The notes under the pieces are model-generated. The model was given only the letters and a program-made list of their open reading frames with translations. It was not told where the DNA came from and ran no database searches. A program made the translations under genes and the position numbers. Below, piece by piece: positions 1 through 4,884 of a stretch of DNA of 10,350 nucleotides. How positions within the stretch are numbered: position 1 is the first letter of the stretch; each line of letters begins with the position of its first letter. The stretch lies in contig CATJIY010000135.1 of NCBI GenBank assembly GCA_949740695.1, positions 1 to 10,350 of the forward strand, given 5' to 3'. The DNA is from an uncultured Eubacteriales bacterium (GTDB taxonomy: Bacteria > Bacillota > Clostridia > Oscillospirales > Butyricicoccaceae).

Positions 1-386
1 CGTTCCCCCGTCTGGCGGCAGATGGGAAGGATCAGTGCTAACATTTGGCCGGCGTAGCCTTTTTTTCGTTCTCCAGGACGGACGCTGTAACCAATATTTC
101 CACCGTATTGGAGGAGAAAAGGAGAGAGCGGGTGACGAAAATCCAACATCCCCACCAGCCGGCGGTCGTTTTTGCGCACCGCTAAATAAACCTGGGAAGG
201 AACGTAGCCTTTTCCATATTTGGCTTGTAAACGACGGTCAAAATCGGCCCATTCCAGATAGGTCTCGGTTTCTTCCAGACCAGCGCAGCCATCTAAGGAA
301 TCGCCGGCCTCCAGCATTTCTTGCCGGTAGGCCATCACCTGATCTGCATATGCAAGGGTGGGCGCTGTTAAAAATAATTTGTCCAT
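1..386 (-). CDS. GNAT family N-acetyltransferase, 3' end cut by window edge
   Basis: An open frame of 128 codons runs from an ATG at 384-386 to the window edge with no stop, so only the N-terminal part is present. Upstream of the ATG is AGGAGG with about 6 nt spacing, which fixes the start. The part GNIGYSVRPGERKKGYAGQM (about residues 96-115) matches the GNAT acetyl-CoA-binding motif A, with the R-x-x-G-x-A core at 107-112. The preceding VGMLDFRH resembles the beta-4 strand region of that fold. The family transfers an acetyl group from acetyl-CoA to an amine; the substrate here cannot be told. The gene follows the M16 peptidase on the same strand after 106 bp, so co-transcription is possible. 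The plus-strand frame at 35-388 is a shadow of this gene. Confidence 0.85.
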   Translation of the reverse strand, partial: MDKLFLTAPTLAYADQVMAYRQEMLEAGDSLDGCAGLEETETYLEWADFDRRLQAKYGKGYVPSQVYLAVRKNDRRLVGMLDFRHPLSPFLLQYGGNIGYSVRPGERKKGYAGQMLALILPICRQTGE

Positions 387-406
387 AGGGGCCTCCTGAT
401 TATGTA

Positions 407-419
407 CCCCCAAAGGGGG
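407..419 (-). other. Short GC hairpin just upstream of the acetyltransferase ribosome site
   Basis: A perfect 5-bp inverted repeat (CCCCC, AAA, GGGGG on the plus strand) sits in the 106-bp gap between the M16 peptidase stop and the acetyltransferase SD. There is no T-run after it on the minus strand, so it is at best a weak terminator or an mRNA end stabiliser. I see no convincing promoter in this gap. Confidence 0.3.
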
Positions 420-492
420 AAAATGAAATTACCAAAGAAATGAGGGGAGGAAGCAGTTTCCAGTTCATTTCCGCTCAGCGTTACGGCAAGAC

Positions 493-1749
493 CTATTCGT
501 CGGTTCCAAAAATTTTCAGATAGGATTCTGCCGGGTCCACCTTGCCCACTGCGGAAAAAGACATTAGTTCAGGACGCAAAAGCTGCCGGGCCAACTGGCC
601 CACCTGTTCTTGGGTGACTGCTTCCAGAAGAGCCACCGTTTCCTCCGGGGTTTGCTGGCGACCGTAGATCATTTCGTTGCGGGCCATGGAGGACATACGA
701 GAGTTGGTACTTTCCAGCGACATTAGCAGAGAGGTTTTCAGCTGCTCTTTGGTGCGGGAAAGCTCCTCTTGGGTGACCCCATCCTGGCAGAACCGGTCCA
801 GCTCTTCCCGAATCATGGTGAGAGCGGCCTTTTGCGTGTCCCGGCTCAGGGCCACATAGACCCCTAAAAGGCCGGCGTTTTCATATAAGCTGGTGTAACT
901 ATAGATAGAATAGCACAAACCGCTCCGTTCCCGTACTCGCTGAAATAACCGGCTGCTCATACCCGCGCCCAAAATGTTGTTTAGAGCGGCCAGCGCATAT
1001 CGCTGAGGATGGTCGGCTTGCAAGCCGGGGAAAGCCAATAGCAGATGGTTTTGCTCAATGTCTTTTTTCTTGACAGCCGCCGCTTTTTGATAGCGGGCGG
1101 CGGGAAGTTCAACCGGCTCTCCGGAGGGCAGTTGAGAAAATGCCTGGCAGATGGCCTCCAGATCGGACTGGGAATAGCTTCCGCTGATGGATAAAATGGT
1201 GTTTTTCCCGGCATACCGGCTCCGGCAATAGTCGGTAAGTTGGGGAGCGCCGATGGCTTTCAAGCTTTCAGGCGTACCTAAAATGGGCCGGCCAAGAGCC
1301 TGATCCGGATAGATCGCCGCTGAAAGAATTTCGCTGACCAAATCCTCCGGCGTATCCTCATACATGCCGATTTCCTCTAAAATCACGCCCCGCTCCAAAT
1401 CTACATCCTCTGGGCGGAAAGCCGAGTGGGCATACATATCCCAAAGCAGCCGGCCGGCTTCGGCTACATGGGTGTCTAAAGTGCGGGCATAGTAACAGGT
1501 GTGCTCCTTGGTGGTGAAAGCGTTGACTTGGCCGCCGATGGCATCAAAGGCCTGCGCCAGATCAGAAGCGGTGCGGCTTTCAGTGCCCTTGAACAGCATG
1601 TGTTCGATAAAATGGGAGATACCTCCCAAGGCTTCCGGCTCATGACAGCTGCCGTTTTCCGCCCAGACGCCCAAGGCGCAGGAGCGCACATGTTTTAGCG
1701 GTTCCTGGAGCACACGAATGCCGTTTTGCAATGTGATTTTTTCTACCAT
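493..1749 (-). CDS. M16B family zinc peptidase (MlpA/YmxG-like)
   Basis: This 418-residue protein has the inverted zinc-binding motif HFIEH at residues 46-50 (H46, E49 and H50) and a third-ligand glutamate candidate at E126 in LEEIGMY. That spacing of 76 residues is the HxxEH-x76-E pattern of M16 peptidases. The C-terminal half has the RERSGLCYSIYSY stretch, carrying the conserved Arg/Tyr substrate-binding pair of the family. The length fits single-chain M16B enzymes of about 410-420 residues; there is no signal peptide, so it is probably cytoplasmic. I chose the start at 1749 (MVEKITLQNG) because GAGGTG lies 7 nt upstream and family proteins begin at this strand. An in-frame TTG at 1851 would add 34 residues lacking family character. 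It lies downstream of pnp on the same strand, as in Bacillus, where this homolog is a close pnp neighbour. The substrate is unknown. Confidence 0.92.
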   Translation of the reverse strand: MVEKITLQNGIRVLQEPLKHVRSCALGVWAENGSCHEPEALGGISHFIEHMLFKGTESRTASDLAQAFDAIGGQVNAFTTKEHTCYYARTLDTHVAEAGRLLWDMYAHSAFRPEDVDLERGVILEEIGMYEDTPEDLVSEILSAAIYPDQALGRPILGTPESLKAIGAPQLTDYCRSRYAGKNTILSISGSYSQSDLEAICQAFSQLPSGEPVELPAARYQKAAAVKKKDIEQNHLLLAFPGLQADHPQRYALAALNNILGAGMSSRLFQRVRERSGLCYSIYSYTSLYENAGLLGVYVALSRDTQKAALTMIREELDRFCQDGVTQEELSRTKEQLKTSLLMSLESTNSRMSSMARNEMIYGRQQTPEETVALLEAVTQEQVGQLARQLLRPELMSFSAVGKVDPAESYLKIFGTDE

Positions 1750-1871
1750 GTAAAAACACCTCGTTTTTTTGAATAAGAAGGGATACGGTTGGGGAGGTGC
1801 GCGTTTCTTCATATTTCCGCTTCTCGGACGTTTTGGATTTGACCAGCCCAAAGAGGCTGAAATATACGACA

Positions 1872-1892
1872 GGGGCAGGCGAAGCCTGCCCC
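1872..1892 (-). terminator. Hairpin after pnp, possible weak terminator
   Basis: A perfect 9-bp GC-rich stem (GGGGCAGGC/GCCTGCCCC) with a 3-nt loop lies about 50 nt after the pnp stop. On the minus strand it is followed by TGTCGTATATTTC, which is not a strong T-tract. It may therefore terminate only partly or protect the pnp mRNA 3' end. The stretch from 1750 to 1942 holds no gene and otherwise only the M16 ribosome site. Confidence 0.5.
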
Positions 1893-1942
1893 TTATTTAG
1901 CTTGCGTGAAATGCTGAAAGGTATGCGCCGGACAACGGGGAA

Positions 1943-4069
1943 TTATTCGCCTTTTTCGGCCATTTCCTTCAAAGCTTGTTTGCGGGAGAGGTTAATGCGG
2001 CCCTTTTCGTCGATTTCGATGACCTTACACCAGGTTTCGTCTCCGATGTTCAATACATCCTCCACCTTTTCCACAAAACGGTTGTCCAAGTGATTGATGC
2101 GGATCAAGCCTTCTTTGCCGGGAGCAATTTCTACAAAAGCCCCAAAGTTCATGATTCGAGTGACTTTGCCCAGGAAAAGATCGCCCACCTCGGGGTCTTT
2201 GGCGATCGCCTCGATCATCTGGCGGGCTTTTTCCCCATCGGCAGTGTTGATGGCGGCGATGCAGACCGTACCGTCGTCCTCAATGTCAATCTTGGTGTTG
2301 GTTTCGGCGGTAATTTTCTGAATCACTGCGCCGCCTTTGCCGATGACCTCCCGGATTTTATCGGGATGAATATTGATCTTCAACATTTTGGGCGCATAAG
2401 GACTCAACTCAGACCGGGGAGCGGGGATGGCCTTAAGCATAATCTCGTCCAGAATTTCCAAGCGGGCGTTACGGGTCTTTTCAAAGGCTTCCTCAATAAT
2501 TTCGTAAGTGAGACCGTCGTTTTTGATATCCACCTGAATGGCGGTAATGCCCTTTTTGGTGCCGCCTACTTTAAAGTCCATATCTCCGAAGAAGTCTTCA
2601 ATGCCCTGAATGTCGGTAAAGGTAATGTGCCGGTCGCCCTCGGTGACCAAACCGCAAGAGATACCGGCCACCGGGTCCTTGATGGGCACGCCAGCGTCCA
2701 TCAGAGCCAGGGTGGAACCGCAGATAGATCCTTGAGAGGTGGACCCATTGGAGGAAAGCACTTCGCTTACCAGACGGAAAGCATAAGGAAACTCCTCCAC
2801 TGAGGGGATCACTGGCAAAAGGGCCTTTTCGGCCAAAGCTCCATGACCGATTTCCCGGCGGCCTGGGCTGCGGGCAGGGCGAGCCTCCCCCACCGAATAG
2901 CTGGGGAAGTTATAATGGTGCATATAGCGTTTTTCCGTTTCCTCAAAGGTAGTGTCCAGTTCTTGAGCATCCCGAAGAGTGCCCAGGGTACAAATGGTCA
3001 ACACCTGGGTCTGGCCCCGGGTAAACATACCGCTGCCATGGACTCGGGGGATTAAGCCCACCTCGGCGGCCAAGGGCCGCACATCAGTGAGGCTTCGGCC
3101 ATCTACCCGGCGGTTTTCATCCAGAATCAAGCGGCGGACTACATATTTTTGCAATTTGTACATGCACTCGCCCAATTGGGCGGCGCTATCAGGATAGATT
3201 TCCGCAAAATGTTCATTGACGTCGGCAGTAATGGCGTCAATGCGGGCGTCTCGAATGGTTTTGTCATCGGTGTCTACCGCTTCTTTCACGGCGTTCATGG
3301 CATAGCCCTTCACTGCTTCAAACATCTCGTCTGGCACCTTCATGCTGGGATAAGCCGCCGGTTCCTGGAAATTTTCCGCCTTGATATTTCGGATAAATAA
3401 AATCAAGTCCTGAATGACCTCATGGCCTTTTTTGATGGCGGTTAGCATCTGATCGTCGGGAAGCTGGTCGGCGCCCGCCTCAATCATGACCACCTTCTCC
3501 ATGCTTCCGGCTACGGTAAGCTGAAGCTGAGAACGGCCGCGCTGTTCGCTGTTAGGGCAGACGATATAGCCTTCTTCGGAGGTGTAGCCCATTTGGATGC
3601 CGGCAATGGGACCCCGCCAGGGGATATCTGACACCGATAGCGCAATGGAAGCGCCCAGCATAGCGGGAATCTCAGGGGAATTGTCATGGTCCACGCTCAT
3701 AACGGTACAGCTGACGCACACATCATTGCGCATATCGCTGGGGAAAAAGGGCCGGATCTGCCGGTCAATCATCCGAGATGCCAGAATGGCCCGTTCGGCG
3801 GGACGGCCCTCTCGACGGAGGAAACTGCCGGGGATGCGGCCGACAGCGTAAAGCTTTTCTTCAAAATCCACGCTAAGAGGGAAAAAGTCGATGCCGTCCC
3901 GAGGAGCCTTCGCCATTGTGACGCAGGAAAGGACGGTGGTATCGCCAAAAGACACCAGGGCCGCGCCGTTGGCCAGACCGGCCATTTTGCCAAGTTCTAC
4001 CTTCAGCTTACGGCCGCCCAGGGTGGTTTCGTAGGTTCGATGTTGGGGGAAGGTTGCGTGTTTCACCAT
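1943..4069 (-). CDS. pnp: Polynucleotide phosphorylase (PNPase)
   Basis: PNPase is a trimeric 3'-to-5' exoribonuclease that uses phosphate to release nucleoside diphosphates from RNA, and it can also add tails. The 708-residue length is typical. Visible parts in order are the first RNase PH core (about 12-145), a helical linker, and the second RNase PH core. That core has FTRG at 349-352, the PGRREIGHGALAEKAL segment at 402-417 and catalytic GDMDFK at 495-500. Then come a KH domain with GKGG at 577-580 and an S1 RNA-binding domain from about 628 to 697. The ATG at 4067-4069 follows AAAGGTGG with about 10 nt spacing. It lies downstream of rpsO, the classic rpsO-pnp pair. The gap between them carries two hairpins and no clear separate promoter, so pnp is probably read from the rpsO promoter. 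All key motifs look intact. Confidence 0.98.
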   Translation of the reverse strand: MVKHATFPQHRTYETTLGGRKLKVELGKMAGLANGAALVSFGDTTVLSCVTMAKAPRDGIDFFPLSVDFEEKLYAVGRIPGSFLRREGRPAERAILASRMIDRQIRPFFPSDMRNDVCVSCTVMSVDHDNSPEIPAMLGASIALSVSDIPWRGPIAGIQMGYTSEEGYIVCPNSEQRGRSQLQLTVAGSMEKVVMIEAGADQLPDDQMLTAIKKGHEVIQDLILFIRNIKAENFQEPAAYPSMKVPDEMFEAVKGYAMNAVKEAVDTDDKTIRDARIDAITADVNEHFAEIYPDSAAQLGECMYKLQKYVVRRLILDENRRVDGRSLTDVRPLAAEVGLIPRVHGSGMFTRGQTQVLTICTLGTLRDAQELDTTFEETEKRYMHHYNFPSYSVGEARPARSPGRREIGHGALAEKALLPVIPSVEEFPYAFRLVSEVLSSNGSTSQGSICGSTLALMDAGVPIKDPVAGISCGLVTEGDRHITFTDIQGIEDFFGDMDFKVGGTKKGITAIQVDIKNDGLTYEIIEEAFEKTRNARLEILDEIMLKAIPAPRSELSPYAPKMLKINIHPDKIREVIGKGGAVIQKITAETNTKIDIEDDGTVCIAAINTADGEKARQMIEAIAKDPEVGDLFLGKVTRIMNFGAFVEIAPGKEGLIRINHLDNRFVEKVEDVLNIGDETWCKVIEIDEKGRINLSRKQALKEMAEKGE

Positions 4070-4071
4070 TT

Positions 4072-4087
4072 GTGGTTTACCACCTTT
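4072..4087 (-). promoter_or_regulatory. pnp ribosome site folded into a small hairpin
   Basis: On the minus strand the SD AAAGGTGG is followed directly by TAAACCAC. GTGG can therefore pair with CCAC (4080-4083 with 4072-4075) around a 4-nt loop, placing most of the SD in a stem 10 nt before the ATG. The stem is short, so it would modulate rather than block initiation. Confidence 0.4.
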
Positions 4088-4107
4088 CTATAATAGCGGA
4101 TAACTTG

Positions 4108-4186
4108 TCCGGCGGAGGCCCTTAGCATTTGAAGCTGAGCAGAGGGTGGTTGCCGCCCACCTTCAACTGCTAACGGCGCTGCCGGA
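4108..4186 (-). ncRNA. Long imperfect stem-loop between rpsO and pnp
   Basis: Four nested complementary blocks are visible in the transcribed gap. TCCGGC/GCCGGA pairs 4108-4113 with 4181-4186. GCC/GGC pairs 4118-4120 with 4175-4177. TTAGCA/TGCTAA pairs 4122-4127 with 4168-4173, and TTGAAG/CTTCAA pairs 4129-4134 with 4161-4166. They are separated by single mismatches or a small internal loop, giving 21 pairs. A small inner GTGG/CCAC hairpin (4146-4149 with 4157-4160) fills the loop. Stem-loops between rpsO and pnp are processed by RNase III in E. coli and Streptomyces and underlie pnp control; the same role here is inferred from position and shape. Confidence 0.65.
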
Positions 4187-4195
4187 GGGAATACG

Positions 4196-4214
4196 GGGGG
4201 GCAAAACGCCCCCC
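4196..4214 (-). terminator. GC hairpin directly after rpsO (attenuator or processing signal)
   Basis: A 7-bp stem (GGGGGGC/GCCCCCC) with a 5-nt loop starts about 10 nt after the rpsO stop. On the minus strand it is followed by CGTATTCC, so it lacks a T-tract. Partial termination or 3'-end protection of a short rpsO mRNA is more likely than full termination, since pnp lies just downstream without a clear promoter of its own. Confidence 0.5.
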
Positions 4215-4223
4215 TTTATCCAT

Positions 4224-4490
4224 TTATTTACGGAGGTTATTGGCGGCGACAGCGGCGCGGTAGCGCGCGACGTCTTTCCGCTGGAGATAGGCCAGCAGAC
4301 GGCGGCGCTGGCCGACCATCTTCAACAGACCCCGCTGGCTGTGCTTATCATTGCGATGAATTTTCAGATGCTCGTTCAATTCGTTGATACGAGCGGTAAG
4401 GATGGCGATCTGAACCTCTGGAGAACCGGTATCAGTCTCATGCAGACGGCTCTTTTCAATTACTTGGGTTTTGGCTTCCTTCAAAATCAT
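4224..4490 (-). CDS. rpsO: 30S ribosomal protein S15
   Basis: S15 is a primary 16S rRNA binder that organises the central domain of the small subunit and helps form subunit bridges. The 88-residue protein is the normal length. It carries hallmark segments: TGSPEVQIAILTARI, NEHLKIHRNDKHSQRGLL and MVGQRRRLLAYLQ, followed by the usual basic C terminus ending in LRK. The ATG at 4488-4490 has AGGAGG (4501-4506) at 10 nt spacing, slightly long. pnp follows on the same strand after 154 bp. The leader upstream has a fold that could cover this ribosome site. S15 represses its own mRNA in several bacteria by binding leader RNA, so autoregulation here is plausible but inferred. Confidence 0.98.
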   Translation of the reverse strand: MILKEAKTQVIEKSRLHETDTGSPEVQIAILTARINELNEHLKIHRNDKHSQRGLLKMVGQRRRLLAYLQRKDVARYRAAVAANNLRK

Positions 4491-4560
4491 TTGGAATATT
4501 CCTCCTAAAATCGTTTATCCGAGGTCCGAGTAATGGGCTGAGGAATAGCGGTAAAGCCGC
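4491..4560 (-). promoter_or_regulatory. rpsO mRNA leader with SD-sequestering stem, candidate S15 autoregulatory element
   Basis: In the transcript, UAUUCCUC (4547-4540) is perfectly complementary to GAGGAAUA (4504-4497), which contains most of the AGGAGG ribosome site. A GCGG-CUUUA-CCGC hairpin (4560-4548) abuts this stem on its 5' side and could stack on it. A competing small fold is the palindrome GGAATATTCC (4493-4502), which shares the SD-side strand. Two-state folds over the ribosome site are typical of ribosomal protein leaders. That S15 is the ligand is inference from the gene it precedes. Confidence 0.55.
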
Positions 4561-4595
4561 GTTTCCCGTTACACAGCGCCTGGACATGTTCTTAT

Positions 4596-4624
4596 ATTTT
4601 ATCACAGCGCCGAAACTGTGTAAA
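4596..4624 (-). promoter_or_regulatory. Promoter of the rpsO-pnp cluster
   Basis: On the minus strand TTTACA (4619-4624) and TAAAAT (4596-4601) are separated by exactly 17 bp, close to the vegetative sigma consensus. Transcription would begin near 4589, giving a leader of about 100 nt before rpsO. The spacer contains the inverted repeat CACAG/CTGTG, and GGCGCTGTG recurs 31 bp further downstream. Confidence 0.8.
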
Positions 4625-4778
4625 GTATTTTTTTGGATAGAGCGTAAATTTGCTGAGCGGCTATAGGCACTGGATAAAAAAGGAGGCGGTTTTCGTTATT
4701 ATACCCAAAAATGATCTGGAAATCTTGGGCAAAATGACGAAACTCAACCGTGCTCCCAATGTCCCGTGTTGTTTTTGA
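4625..4778. other. Intergenic stretch between the divergent promoters, no gene seen
   Basis: Together with the two leaders this belongs to a gene-free gap of 394 bp between rpsO and the binding-protein gene. It is AT-rich in parts and contains an SD-like AGGAGG at 4681-4686 with no ATG, GTG or TTG at useful spacing. Small frames here have no coding character. It probably holds upstream promoter elements or regulator sites, but I cannot point to a specific operator. Confidence 0.5.
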
Positions 4779-4807
4779 TTGACAATCTTCTCTAAATGGG
4801 GTAAAAT
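4779..4807 (+). promoter_or_regulatory. Promoter of the peptide-uptake operon
   Basis: A perfect TTGACA (4779-4784) and TAAAAT (4802-4807) are separated by 17 bp, a strong vegetative sigma promoter. Transcription would start near 4814, leaving a leader of about 70 nt before the binding-protein ATG. Confidence 0.88.
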
Positions 4808-4819
4808 AAACGAACAAGC

Positions 4820-4856
4820 GGAAGCACCACTAAGTGTTTCGTTTGTGTATGCTTCC
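4820..4856 (+). other. Stem-loop at the 5' end of the peptide-uptake mRNA
   Basis: GGAAGCA (4820-4826) pairs perfectly with TGCTTCC (4850-4856) around a 23-nt loop that itself contains CAC-TAA-GTG. An AACAA/TTGTT repeat (4857-4869) follows, just before the SD. With a start near 4814 the stem lies at the extreme 5' end, a position typical of mRNA-stabilising stems. Nothing here matches a riboswitch family I recognise. Confidence 0.45.
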
Positions 4857-4884
4857 AACAAAAATTGTTAAGGAGAGAGCAATT

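Noticed and set aside
1750..1851. N-terminal extension of the M16 peptidase from a TTG at 1851 or an ATG just downstream
   Set aside because: The added residues lack family similarity and a good ribosome site, while the ATG at 1749 has GAGGTG at 7 nt and begins at the family's first strand.
1976..2803. Plus-strand frame of 275 codons opposite pnp
   Set aside because: It mirrors the KH, S1 and second RNase PH coding sequence of pnp and has no family resemblance or ribosome site; a shadow frame.
4196..4230. Plus-strand terminator reading (hairpin then TTTATCCATTTATTT)
   Set aside because: No plus-strand gene lies upstream to be terminated; the hairpin is better read with the minus-strand rpsO-pnp transcript.
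4676..4740. SD-like AAAAAAGGAGG in the divergent gap, possible small gene with a downstream ATG at 4711
   Set aside because: The ATG is about 24 nt away and opens a frame of only 8 codons; no start codon lies at usable spacing.
4808..4856. Interleaved stems AAACGAA/TTCGTTT and GGAAGCA/TGCTTCC suggesting a pseudoknot riboswitch before the binding-protein gene
   Set aside because: The first strand (4808-4814) lies upstream of or at the predicted transcription start, so it would not be in the RNA from the visible promoter.
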